A DNA stretch of 30,040 nucleotides from Lamprobacter sp964516305 (lineage in GTDB: Bacteria > Pseudomonadota > Gammaproteobacteria > Chromatiales > Chromatiaceae), in contig CAZEZH010000028.1 in assembly GCA_964516305.1 (NCBI GenBank), positions 1 to 30,040 on the forward strand, in the 5' to 3' direction. The notes below the pieces were generated by a model that ran no database searches, was not told where the DNA came from, and worked only from the letters and a program-made list of their open reading frames with translations. Position numbers and translations under genes: made by a program. This document shows positions 7,841 to 16,351 of the stretch, one piece after another; position 1 is the first letter of the stretch; each line of letters starts with the position of its first letter.

Positions 7841-9850
7841 TCAGCCCTGCGGCAACTGGCGCTTCAGGTCGTTGCGCTTCTTGTGGCCGAATAGAGGGAG
7901 GGCGGCATTGGTGACGCCTGCGCCGAGGCTCAACATGTAAAGACTGGTCGCGCCGTAGATCCCCATACGGACGATGAATACTGCACCTGCGCCGGCGATG
8001 CCTGGCAGTAACGACCAAGCGAGCCCAGAGCGCATGTTACGTTCGAAGCCACGTGCTAGCGTGAAGAGGTTATCGATCTGGCCTAGGCTCTTATCGAGCA
8101 AAACGATGCTGGCCGTGTCAGTGGCCACCGTGGTGGCGCCGGCGAGCGATATCGCCACGCGCGCCTTCTTCATCGCCAGCGCATCATTGATACCATCGCC
8201 AACGAAACAAACGTTGCGGCCGGTTGCCTGCAGTCCCTCGATGATGTGAGCCTTGTCTTCTGGAAGGGTCTCGGCAAAGTAGTGTTTGATGCCGAGTGAT
8301 TCTGCCAGACGTCGAGTCGGTTGCTCATGGTCACCGGAGAGAATGTACAGCTCATGGCCGCGTTCCCTTAAACTCTTGAGGACTCTAGGAGTCTCTGGGC
8401 GCACTCGCGCCTCCAACTCGAGCACGCCTGCAAGTTCGTGCTCAACAGCAACGAATACCAGCGATCGCGCGTACTCATCCTCCTCCCAGGCCCCGTCTTT
8501 TGGTACGGCGACCTCCTCATTTTCAATAAAACGGCGACTGCCAACCAAGATGTCGCGCCCCTGGACCCGTGCCCTGAGTCCGTGACCGAGTTCAAGACAC
8601 GTGTGCTCGTGGTCGTCTAGCTCTAGTCCGCGCTGTTGTGCTGCCTCAATAATGGCGCGCGCAACGGGATGGCTTTGGCGATGCTCTGCTGCGGCGGCAA
8701 GTGACAAGACCTCGTCCTGCTCAAAGCCGTTTATAGCATGGACCGTACCAACACAGGGCTGTTCTTCGGTCAGGGTGCCGGTCTTGTCGAATACGACCGT
8801 GTCTACCTCCGCGAGAAGCTCCAGTGCACGGCCATCTTTGATCAGGATGCCGTATTCTGCTGCCATCTTGAGATGATTCAGCACCCCCAGCGGGATCGTG
8901 ATCCGGATGATGTCCGCGAAGTTGCAGTTCGTGATCGCGGTTGCACTCAGCGGGCCCAGCCGAGCCAGTGCCAGTCCGCTAAGGGCAAGCGTGGGCAGGG
9001 TAAGCTGATTCGCCATCCTTGTGCCTCGCGCCTCGACCGTTGACTTGAAGTCAAGCGTGTTTTGCAGTGCCTGTCCGATCTGTGCAACAGCCGTATCGCG
9101 TCCTGTCTTCTGAACGCGAATCTCGATCTTTCCAGAAATGACGAGCGTGCTGGCAAAGACCTGATCGCCGATTGTTTTATCTTGCGGCCGCGATTCACCG
9201 GTCAGCATGTGCTGATCGATGGTTGCAGTTCCTCGGGCGACTTGCCCGTCGAACGGGACGCTCTCCCCAGCATGGACAGCGACGAGATCGCCAATGACCA
9301 CATGCTCAAACGCTGTCTCGATTTCGGCGCCGTTGCGAGAAACCCAAACACTCCGCGGGTTTTCACCGAATAAATCGTATAGCTGTTTGCTGGAACGGTC
9401 CTCGGTCTGTAACAGGAAGCGCTGACCAAAAAAATACAGCGTATTGACAAGTATGGCTGCAAAATAGAAGCCGCTTGCCAGTGTGCCTATGATGGCAACC
9501 GAGTCGATGACGCTGGAATGAAGCTTGCGTTGAACCCGCCAGCTCTGCCAAGCATCATTGAATATCGAGACAGAGCTCAGCAGGGCCAGTGGAACGGCGA
9601 TGAGCAATAGTGGTGGGTAGACGAGTTCGGCGAGACCCGCGCTGACGAGCGCGACCAGGGAGGTCCTGAGATCGCGATTCACGGCCGTCTTACGCCGTTC
9701 CATCTCCTCGCGATGCTGCTCGACGAGTGATTTCAGAGGGGGGTGGGTGGCCTTGCAGGTTAGCCGCTGCCCAATCTTGCGGCGACGCGACAGTGTGGCG
9801 GTTCCTGCCAAAGCAAGGCCCCCGCCAAGGAGTAGCAGTGGAAAGCCCAT
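7841..9850 (-). CDS. P1B-like P-type ATPase without HMA domain (first of three)
   Basis: A 669-residue membrane cation pump. Visible elements are the actuator TGES (about residue 215), phosphorylated Asp D355 in VVFDKTGTLT, the P1B-type HP in SHPVARA (about 393) and GDGINDALAM (about 550). There is no N-terminal CxxC metal-binding domain. Instead residues 1-24 are a glycine-rich hydrophobic run followed by SRRRKIGQR. The TM4 motif, CPC in copper/zinc pumps, is NCNFADIIR (C309, F311, A312, D313). The conserved proline is therefore gone and an Asp is present, unlike the two other ATPases here, which keep SPG. Membrane segments flank the actuator and a final pair ends the protein. The transported ion cannot be assigned. 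It faces the operon starting at 10573 across a 722-base gap. Confidence 0.88.
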   Translation of the reverse strand: MGFPLLLLGGGLALAGTATLSRRRKIGQRLTCKATHPPLKSLVEQHREEMERRKTAVNRDLRTSLVALVSAGLAELVYPPLLLIAVPLALLSSVSIFNDAWQSWRVQRKLHSSVIDSVAIIGTLASGFYFAAILVNTLYFFGQRFLLQTEDRSSKQLYDLFGENPRSVWVSRNGAEIETAFEHVVIGDLVAVHAGESVPFDGQVARGTATIDQHMLTGESRPQDKTIGDQVFASTLVISGKIEIRVQKTGRDTAVAQIGQALQNTLDFKSTVEARGTRMANQLTLPTLALSGLALARLGPLSATAITNCNFADIIRITIPLGVLNHLKMAAEYGILIKDGRALELLAEVDTVVFDKTGTLTEEQPCVGTVHAINGFEQDEVLSLAAAAEHRQSHPVARAIIEAAQQRGLELDDHEHTCLELGHGLRARVQGRDILVGSRRFIENEEVAVPKDGAWEEDEYARSLVFVAVEHELAGVLELEARVRPETPRVLKSLRERGHELYILSGDHEQPTRRLAESLGIKHYFAETLPEDKAHIIEGLQATGRNVCFVGDGINDALAMKKARVAISLAGATTVATDTASIVLLDKSLGQIDNLFTLARGFERNMRSGLAWSLLPGIAGAGAVFIVRMGIYGATSLYMLSLGAGVTNAALPLFGHKKRNDLKRQLPQG

Positions 9851-10572
9851 GAGTTGCTCGCTCTGTTTATGACGCCAGACAGTGGTGGTGTTTTAGTAAT
9901 CTTTCCGCTTGCGCTTGCGATCTGGGAGCCGTTTATCCCGACGAAGTCACACAACCGTATCTTTATGGTTATGGCCTTATGCGGTCATTTCTAGATGCAT
10001 CATCGCGCGCATTTTGATGGCGGGTCAAGGGTGTATTTGCCAGGCATACGACCTGCGGATGACGAAATGATCGCGAGAGGGTCGTTAACCCGCGTCAGCA
10101 AGGCATATTGACTGGCGATCAGTCCGATGTATCGGTATTTGGACAATCGCTTATAGTCTTATAGTGATAGTAAAACGGTGCGATTGAAGAGATCGAGGCA
10201 CTTGGCTGGTAACAGATGATCCGACGCCGAATGCTGCATGTACAAATACAAGAACGTATTAGGAAATTAGTAAATTGGCGGATGCTTGTTGAGCGAAATA
10301 CTGATCCCCTACGCGACGCAAAGGAGTCGATGGATTCAGGGCACAGAGCGGTTTGCAAACGCGGGTGAAGTCTGCCATCTTGTGATCCATATATTGAGCA
10401 CGAGTCGGCGGTTGCTTTCGACACAACCCAGGCCTAGCGCCGCTGAATTCATGGCGTTGCCAGCGGAATGCGTGCAGGCAAGGCAGGGGATCATCCCGAC
10501 CTGCACAACGAGCTTGCTGAGCGCTTGAGGAGATCCTTATGGCTCGCGGACTACCCGGCGCGAGGAGGTTTC
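9851..10572. other. Divergent intergenic region
   Basis: No gene is supported in 722 bases; the short open frames lack ribosome-binding sites and family resemblance. The centre (about 10130-10300) is A+T-rich against its surroundings and holds tandem TTATAGT heptamers at 10151-10157 and 10159-10165. A weak -35/-10 pair could be TTGACT at 10108 and TATCGG at 10130. The 15-base word at 10266-10280 recurs at 20437-20451. This region should contain the promoters of the ATPase (-) and of the operon starting at 10573 (+). Confidence 0.5.
10266..10280 (+). repeat. 15-base word shared with 20437-20451
   Basis: ATTAGTAAATTGGCG here matches ATTAGTAAATTAGCG on the minus strand at 20437-20451 (14 of 15). 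Each copy lies just under 300 bases upstream of a gene: the DUF697 protein at 10573 and the SPFH paralogue starting at 20138. It may be a common control site, but a chance match is possible. Confidence 0.25.
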
Positions 10573-11199
10573 ATGGTTATGCCAACTGGCCGAGACGTGG
10601 AACGTGAACATCGCAAAATCCTCGATAACGAAGCGGGAAGGGCGGATCTCCCTCCGACCGGTGACGAGGTCGAGCGCATTGCGAGCCTCGCTGTGTCGAT
10701 GCGCCTGATCAAGGGCGAGAACGTCATCAAGAATCACGTCATGGTTGCCCTGGGCTTGGGGCTGATTCCAGTACCTTTGTTCGATGTCGCTATGCTGGTG
10801 GGAAACCAGGTCAGCATGGTGCACTCCATCGGGCTGATCTATGGGCAGGCCTTCTCCAACAATCGAGTAAAAGCAGTCGTCCTCTCGTTGGTCAGCGGGT
10901 CTGCACCGGTGCTCAGTGTGCTCGGTCTGAGCACGGGTGCGAAGCTGATGCCAGGCATTGGGACCCTTGTCGGAAGCGGGAGTGTGGCGGTGTCTGGCGG
11001 CGCCCTGACGTACGGTGTTGGCCGCGTCTTTCTGCGACACTTCGAGTCTGGTGGGACGCTGCTGACCTTAGATGCAGCCAAAGCGCGGTCGCAACTCAAG
11101 CGAGAGATTAGGCGAGGGCGGGAAGTCGTCGCTGATCTGAAAGCGAAGGTGGGCGCAAGCGCGGCCCCGGCAGCGGCGGGAGCCGCTGGTCGGCGATAA
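10573..11199 (+). CDS. DUF697 (YcjF-like) membrane protein, first of three
   Basis: A 208-residue protein of the DUF697 type. The core contains GLIPVPLFDVAMLVGNQ, then hydrophobic segments, a central LMPGIGTLVGSGS, and the late YGVGRVFLRHFESGGTLL, which recurs in both paralogues here (17139 and 21643). The N-terminal 40 residues are charged, and the C-terminus is basic (SQLKREIRRGREVVADLK) with an Ala/Gly-rich tail. The ATG at 10573 is chosen over the in-frame ATG at 10468 because GAGGAGG lies four bases before it. DUF697 domains often accompany Era/Ras-like GTPases, but no GTPase is present. It is the first gene of the operon that runs to 19128. The molecular function is unknown; insertion into a membrane is a fair inference. 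Confidence 0.85.
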   Translation: MVMPTGRDVEREHRKILDNEAGRADLPPTGDEVERIASLAVSMRLIKGENVIKNHVMVALGLGLIPVPLFDVAMLVGNQVSMVHSIGLIYGQAFSNNRVKAVVLSLVSGSAPVLSVLGLSTGAKLMPGIGTLVGSGSVAVSGGALTYGVGRVFLRHFESGGTLLTLDAAKARSQLKREIRRGREVVADLKAKVGASAAPAAAGAAGRR

Positions 11200-11215
11200 C
11201 AAGATTGTTTTAACC

Positions 11216-12103
11216 ATGAGCGTTGCTGAGGAACCGGACGACCCGGGGTTGGACGAGCGTCAAGAGCGTCGTGCGACATCATTTATTGCGCTCGGCGCAA
11301 GGGCGGTTGTGATCATTGCGCCATTGGCGATCGCAATCCTGGTTGTTGCTGCGCTCCTCTGGCCGCGGATATTCATCTCCGTGCCGGTTGGAGAGACGGG
11401 CGTGTTGTTCCGATTCTTTACTGGAACCCAGACCGATCGCGTCTACCCTTCCGGATTGCATATCATCGCGCCGTGGAACACGATGGTGCTCTACGAAACC
11501 CGTGCGCAGCTGATTCAGCATGATTTCGAAGTGCTGTCGCTACGCGGGCTGACGGTTGGCGTCAAGCTCGCGATTCGCTTCCGGCCAGCGATCGACCAAC
11601 TCGGTCTGCTGCATCAGCGTATCGGCCCGAACTACACCCACCGCGTGGTCATTCCTCAGACAGAATCCGTGCTCCGCCTCACGATTGGCCGCCGCACGGC
11701 AGAGGATGTGTACACCAATGCCGACGGCCTGCTCGACAAAGCGATCGCGACTGCCAGGCAGGCGGTCGGGCGCGACTTTGTTGAGGCTGAAGACATCATC
11801 ATTCGAACGGTTGTGCTTCCAAAGTTGGTCAGAGAGGCCATCGAGGACAAGATGAGGCAGCGTGAACTGCTGGAGTCCTATGCGTTCAGGCTCCAGACCG
11901 CCAGTCAGGAAGCCGAGCGGCTTCGCGATGAGGCACGGGGGATACGTGAGTACCAGCGTGAGGTCGATTCGACGTTGACTGAACGCTTGCTTCAGCACAT
12001 CGGGATTCGGGCCACCCAGGAACTGGCCGGATCTCAGAACGCGACTGTGGTCCTGCTCGGTACTGGCGAGGATGGGCTGCCGATGATCCCGGGCGGACGA
12101 TGA
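11216..12103 (+). CDS. SPFH/prohibitin-domain membrane protein
   Basis: A 295-residue protein with one N-terminal membrane anchor (about residues 28-50) and an SPFH domain that starts with the usual VPVGETGVLFRFFTG. The C-terminal part is helical and charged (about residues 205-260), as in stomatin/prohibitin relatives that form ring or raft-like scaffolds. It is clearly paralogous to the protein at 19155-20138: both share GPNY, RVV.PQTES, the AE..YTN..GLL run and the RDFVE/RNFVE region. The start has no obvious ribosome-binding site and lies 16 bases after the previous gene, so translation may depend on upstream ribosomes. Its end overlaps the next gene by 4 bases. A role in organising a membrane patch is inferred from the family. 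Confidence 0.9.
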   Translation: MSVAEEPDDPGLDERQERRATSFIALGARAVVIIAPLAIAILVVAALLWPRIFISVPVGETGVLFRFFTGTQTDRVYPSGLHIIAPWNTMVLYETRAQLIQHDFEVLSLRGLTVGVKLAIRFRPAIDQLGLLHQRIGPNYTHRVVIPQTESVLRLTIGRRTAEDVYTNADGLLDKAIATARQAVGRDFVEAEDIIIRTVVLPKLVREAIEDKMRQRELLESYAFRLQTASQEAERLRDEARGIREYQREVDSTLTERLLQHIGIRATQELAGSQNATVVLLGTGEDGLPMIPGGR

Positions 12104-14241
12104 ACATCTGCGACGTTTGGCGCCGGCCGTTGCTGCTGTCCTGCTGCCTGTTTTTGGCGGGTTGCGGCCCCTTTCTAGATGAGATGGCAGAGCGGCGGAG
12201 CGAATACGCAAGGGCTGCAGAAGGGCCGGTGGTCGTCGCGGTCATCAACGACCGCCCCAAGTCTCAGTTCGTTAATGGCGCCCGACTGGCGGTTGACGAG
12301 ATCAATGCGTCGCGTGGCAAGCTCATGGGTCGGCCGGTCGAGCTCATGGTTCGGGACGGTTCAGACAGGTTCTCGACCGTCCGTTCGACTGTGCACGAGA
12401 TCGCCTCAGACCCGCGGGTGACCGCCGTGCTCGGGCACAATCACCCCGATGTGGCGGTTCCGGCATCGGTGGTCTACGAGCAGGCCAACGTGCTGTTTAT
12501 GGCGCCTGTCTTGCCGAGCCAATTGACTTGGCATGGCTTCGAGTTCGTGCTGCGGATGTTGCCGACCGACGAGACGATGTCTGAGCAGCTGGCCAGTGTT
12601 GCGTCACTGTTTGGTTATCAAACCCTCGCTGTGTTGCACAGTCACGATGAACAGGGACGTAAAGTCGCCTTCATGGTGGTTGATGCCGCGGATCGGCACA
12701 GCATCGAGGTTGTCTTTCGGGGGGCTTTCTTCGCCGGCCAAAAGGACTACCGTCAGCTGATCAGCGAGTTGATCGGCGTCGACGTTGATGCAGTTGCCGT
12801 CTTTGCCGACGCCGACTCTGTTGCGCAGGTTCTGCGCCAGCTTCGTGAGCTTAACCTCACAATGCCGGTGCTAAGCGGGTACACACCGAATCCTGCTTCG
12901 CTGGCGGGGAAGGCTGGCGCGGCCGGCGATAAGTTGATCATTCCGGTCGCGTTTACCGGAGAAAACCGCGCTTTTGGTGTGCAGCGCTTCACCGAGGCCT
13001 ACTTCGAGTCTTACGGCTGCGGGCCTGACCAAACCGCGTCGCAAGGTTACGATAGTATCAAGATCCTGAAGACCCTCATTGAGCGCGCTGGTACGACCGA
13101 GCCTCGGACGCTGGTTATGACCACTCGCTATTCGGGACCCATTGCCGGCATCTCCGGGGTCTACCAGTTTAATCCGCAGGGCGATGTTTACGGACGGGAC
13201 TTCCAGTTCCAAGTCTTGCGCGGTGGGCGCTGGTGGGCGCTGCCCGGAGCGGAGGCGCCATTCCTGCTCTCGCGGTTTAAGCCCACCGCGCAACGCGATC
13301 GCGGGGCAGCTGCGGTTGTGCCAAACCCTGAGTGGTCGCCGGCGCAGTTGACGCCGGCTGCGCAGCGCACTGGTTCAACCGAGCAACCCTCGCCGATCGA
13401 GGTTGCTGGCCCGGACAAGAGCCCCAGCCAAAGAGGCAGTGGAACGGCAACCGTGCCCAGTGATGAAAGCGGCCCTGTCGATCTCGAGTCCTTGGGTCTA
13501 GACGGTCTCGCTAACGGAGGTGCGGATCAATGGCGGCGCGAGAAAGCCTGGTTCAGCCTTGTCCATGAGCTTCTTGGTTTCAGTCGCTTGGGGATGGTGG
13601 TTTCGAGTTCGGATCTCAGCAAGATTGCGGAACTCGGGCTGGCGCGCACCATGGCGAAGCAACGAGGCTTTGAGCTAGAGCTCTGCGTGCCCGGAGACGC
13701 CACGCAGGACGGCGGCATTAGGACGAGTATTCAGCAGCGCGCCGCGGCGGCGAACGCCGGTGGCGTCGACGTCGAGTCGGCTCAGGCCGCCGGTGCGAGC
13801 GAGGATAAGCTGCAGCAATCGGTCCAAAGATGCTACAGCCGTCTGTCCCGCACCGTTGACGCGATCTTTGTCACGGACGAACTGGACTTGAGTCCAGCCT
13901 ATGTGAAAGAGTTGAATCAGGGGTTATTGTATTTTGATGTGGCCTCCTTTGCGCTTGGGGAGGCGATCGACACTGAGAGGGGCCTCAGCTTGGTTGTGGG
14001 CGACGCAGACGTCGACCTAACCCAACAGGGATTTATGACCCGCTTCGACGGGCTGCTTAAAGACACCTCTGCGCGTGAAATCAATCGGCGAATCGAAGAT
14101 ACCCCCGCTTTTGGCGTCGATCTTGGGGCCCTCTCTCAGCTTGGTATTCGCCTACCTCCGCGTGCGCTGGCGTTAGTGTCCGATGTGTTGGGACGGACGC
14201 CTATCGATACCGAGTTTTTTCTGGCCCCGGAGATGGAATGA
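12100..14241 (+). CDS. Lipoprotein with two fused periplasmic-binding modules
   Basis: A 713-residue protein with a lipoprotein signal peptide; the lipobox LAGC puts the lipidated Cys at C22. Residues about 44-385 resemble branched-chain amino-acid/urea-type binding proteins (type 1 fold): ARLAVDEINASRG, a VTAVLGHNHPDVA run and YDSIKILKTLI. A Pro/Ser/Gly-rich linker fills about 400-475. Residues about 480-700 look like a second binding fold of the ABC_sub_bind (PF04392) type: GMVVSSSDLSK, DAIFVTDELDL, and a closing FGVDLGALSQLGIRLPPRAL of the form that ends that family. Two binding modules in one lipoprotein is unusual, and no cognate permease is nearby. It overlaps both neighbours by 4 bases. 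It may sense or present a small ligand in the periplasm rather than feed an importer. Confidence 0.8.
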   Translation: MNICDVWRRPLLLSCCLFLAGCGPFLDEMAERRSEYARAAEGPVVVAVINDRPKSQFVNGARLAVDEINASRGKLMGRPVELMVRDGSDRFSTVRSTVHEIASDPRVTAVLGHNHPDVAVPASVVYEQANVLFMAPVLPSQLTWHGFEFVLRMLPTDETMSEQLASVASLFGYQTLAVLHSHDEQGRKVAFMVVDAADRHSIEVVFRGAFFAGQKDYRQLISELIGVDVDAVAVFADADSVAQVLRQLRELNLTMPVLSGYTPNPASLAGKAGAAGDKLIIPVAFTGENRAFGVQRFTEAYFESYGCGPDQTASQGYDSIKILKTLIERAGTTEPRTLVMTTRYSGPIAGISGVYQFNPQGDVYGRDFQFQVLRGGRWWALPGAEAPFLLSRFKPTAQRDRGAAAVVPNPEWSPAQLTPAAQRTGSTEQPSPIEVAGPDKSPSQRGSGTATVPSDESGPVDLESLGLDGLANGGADQWRREKAWFSLVHELLGFSRLGMVVSSSDLSKIAELGLARTMAKQRGFELELCVPGDATQDGGIRTSIQQRAAAANAGGVDVESAQAAGASEDKLQQSVQRCYSRLSRTVDAIFVTDELDLSPAYVKELNQGLLYFDVASFALGEAIDTERGLSLVVGDADVDLTQQGFMTRFDGLLKDTSAREINRRIEDTPAFGVDLGALSQLGIRLPPRALALVSDVLGRTPIDTEFFLAPEME

Positions 14242-14447
14242 TGCTCTATCAAATCTTAGCGGTCGTCGTCTATCTCTTGCTCTGCGTGGTTGTTGCTTTC
14301 CTGGGTCGTAAGCGCAAATGGGGCTACTGGGGGTATCTGTGGTCCTCGGTGCTGTTCACGCCCTTCTTCGGTTCCTTGTTTGTTCTGGCCGCAGACCCGC
14401 CGCAACGGCGCACAAAGACGTCTGGCACCTCTCCCGCGAGCCGATGA
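14238..14447 (+). CDS. Small two-TM membrane protein
   Basis: A 69-residue protein that starts with ATGATG overlapping the previous stop and ends in an ATGA overlap with the next gene. Residues 4-23 and about 33-52 are hydrophobic; between them is the basic, aromatic GRKRKWGYWGY, and the tail is basic and polar. No family is recognised with confidence. The strict coupling on both sides supports it as a real gene, and it may be an accessory subunit of the membrane proteins around it. Confidence 0.7.
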   Translation: MMLYQILAVVVYLLLCVVVAFLGRKRKWGYWGYLWSSVLFTPFFGSLFVLAADPPQRRTKTSGTSPASR

Positions 14448-16351
14448 AGCGGCGATTGTGGCCAATGCAGAAAAGGCTGTGCCTGCGAGAGGTGATCTTG
14501 GCTGCGGTTCTAGCCAGTCTGGCACTGCTGGCTCCCTTGGCTGCAGCACAGGATCTGACGGAGCCTGCAGTGTCGACGCGGTTTTTGCAGGAGGCACTGC
14601 AGGCCTTGGGTCATTACGATGCTGGCATTGATGGCGACATGGGCCCCGCTACTCGCGCCGCGCTGCGCGAGTGGCGAGCAACGCTGGGATTCGCTGACAC
14701 GGGTGAGCTGACCCAACAACAAAGCGATCTGCTGATTCGCCTGAGCGCCGCTGCAGGGTTAGCGGCCGCCAAGGAGCGGCTGGCCAATATGCCGGCTGCC
14801 GGGAAGCAATCCTCACCCTCGGTTCCGAGCAATGTCCGGATCAAGAAGGTCGAGCAGGCATTGCGAAACCTCGAAGAACAGTTGAAGAGGATAACTACCC
14901 AGGTCGACGCCAATCAGCAGGCACTGAGCGAGATGAATGCTCTGGTGGACAAGGGGTTCGAGGGGATGGATTCGCTGACGCTGCGGCTCGATTCGTTGAG
15001 TAGGCAGGTCGAAGCGGTCCCGCAGACGCTTGAGAATCAATGGGATCGTATCGACGATAATGACGCGCGCCTATTCCAGGCCGTGATCGGGCTGGAGAAT
15101 CTCCGCGCGAAACTCGAGGAGTTACGCCGGGGTCTGAGCCGCGCGGCTCGTTCGTCTCTTCAGGGCCAGGGCACCGAGGTATCACCTGGTTCGTCTGCGG
15201 TGATGACGATACAGCCGCGCTTGCTCTTTGCGCTGGTGGCTGGCCTGCTCGTTCCCCTTGGAATAGTAAGCTATTCCGGTCGCGCAGCAATTGGCCGGCA
15301 GGAGGGGGGTCGCACCGGATGGGTGGCGACTGCTTGGTTTGGCGGTGCTGTCGGCTTCTACCTGTTCGGCGCCGGCATCATGCTCGGTTCCAGTTACATG
15401 GGCTGGCTGGGGATGCCAACCCACTTGTTCTCCGAGCGGCTGTTGTCTTCGCTGGGCGACCTATCGCCGACGACGTTGAATCCGATTTTGGTTCAGTTGA
15501 TACTCGCGAGTATCGTCTCCGTCGTGGTTGGCTCAGGGGCGCAGCGCCGGCTCTCGGTAGGGGGTCATGTGATCGTGGCACTTCTCGTTTCCGGGCTTGT
15601 GTATCCGTCGTTTAGCCATTGGGCCCACGCGTCAATCGGCGCATCGGGCTCCACAGGCTGGCTTGTGGAGAAGGGTTTCATCCTGCCTGCGGCTGCAACC
15701 AATGTCGCGCTCCTCGGTGGTGCGGCCTCACTTGCATTGGCGCAGGGCCTCGGGCTCATCGGAAAGGCTTCTGCGCAGACTGGCCCCGGGGTCGACGCGG
15801 GCAGTGTCGGTAGCGGGAGCCTGATCTTACTCTGGGTGGCCTGGATAGGGATTGTCGGTGCGACCGTGACTGAGCCCATGCCGCTGGCCGCCTTGCTGCT
15901 GAGCCTTTCCGCGAGTGCTGCCGGCGCTGCATTGAGCCTGTTGGTGGTCGATCGTCTATTGTCGTCTGGAAACGCTTGGCGAGAACGCCTGCCGTTTGCT
16001 GTGCTGGCCGGTTTGGTTGCGGCGCCGGGCGGATTCGAGAGCGCATCCTTGTCAGAGTTCGTGGTGCTGGGGATCGTGGTCGGCTTGATAGCGAGCGCCT
16101 TCATGCGGCTATTGGATCAGCGAAGCACAATCGATCTCAGGCTCCCCGCGGCATTGGTTGCTGGCGGGCTCTTGGGCACGCTCGCTCCGGTTTTGCTGAG
16201 TTCCGGCGGGTTTATTTTTCTCGGCTTATCATTGAACCTGCTGCTTCCCCAATTTCTTGGGATTGGAGCAGCTCTAGCCCTCGCTGTGGTTTCCGGCGTT
16301 GCCCTCGCATGGCCCCTGGGCCGCATCCACTTTTTTCGGGGGCCGCCGTGA
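14444..16351 (+). CDS. Peptidoglycan-binding domain fused to a divergent Amt-like membrane domain
   Basis: A 635-residue protein. It has a signal peptide (about 1-36, ending LAAAQ), a PG_binding_1 module (about 42-100: LQEALQALGHYDAGIDGDMG, then TRAALREW), a long coiled coil (about 130-240) and a polytopic C-terminal domain from about 252. That domain follows the ammonium transporter (Amt) pattern: QLILASIVSVVVGSGAQRR matches the Amt stretch ending in ALAER, YPSFSHWAH matches YIPIAHMVW, and LDQRSTID matches the DD region before the late His. The two pore histidines are not seen: the first aligns with Asn in AATNVAL and the second with a hydrophobic residue in ALVAGGLLG. It may therefore be a sensor or structural relative rather than an ammonium channel. 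The ATG at 14444 gives the signal peptide and the 4-base overlap; an earlier in-frame codon at 14318 does not. Confidence 0.8.
   Translation: MKRRLWPMQKRLCLREVILAAVLASLALLAPLAAAQDLTEPAVSTRFLQEALQALGHYDAGIDGDMGPATRAALREWRATLGFADTGELTQQQSDLLIRLSAAAGLAAAKERLANMPAAGKQSSPSVPSNVRIKKVEQALRNLEEQLKRITTQVDANQQALSEMNALVDKGFEGMDSLTLRLDSLSRQVEAVPQTLENQWDRIDDNDARLFQAVIGLENLRAKLEELRRGLSRAARSSLQGQGTEVSPGSSAVMTIQPRLLFALVAGLLVPLGIVSYSGRAAIGRQEGGRTGWVATAWFGGAVGFYLFGAGIMLGSSYMGWLGMPTHLFSERLLSSLGDLSPTTLNPILVQLILASIVSVVVGSGAQRRLSVGGHVIVALLVSGLVYPSFSHWAHASIGASGSTGWLVEKGFILPAAATNVALLGGAASLALAQGLGLIGKASAQTGPGVDAGSVGSGSLILLWVAWIGIVGATVTEPMPLAALLLSLSASAAGAALSLLVVDRLLSSGNAWRERLPFAVLAGLVAAPGGFESASLSEFVVLGIVVGLIASAFMRLLDQRSTIDLRLPAALVAGGLLGTLAPVLLSSGGFIFLGLSLNLLLPQFLGIGAALALAVVSGVALAWPLGRIHFFRGPP

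Noticed and set aside
7695..8018. Open frames in the sqr-ATPase gap (both strands)
   Set aside because: They overlap the ATPase 3' end, lack ribosome-binding sites and show no protein-like pattern.
10108..10135. TTGACT and TATCGG as a firm sigma70 promoter
   Set aside because: 16-base spacer and a weak -10; mentioned only as a candidate in the intergenic entry.
10286..10528. 80-codon open frame upstream of the first DUF697 gene
   Set aside because: No ribosome-binding site or recognisable pattern; better read as leader or promoter DNA.
14444..16351. Functional ammonium channel (amtB)
   Set aside because: Both pore histidines are missing and the N-terminal fusion is foreign to AmtB, so the name would mislead.
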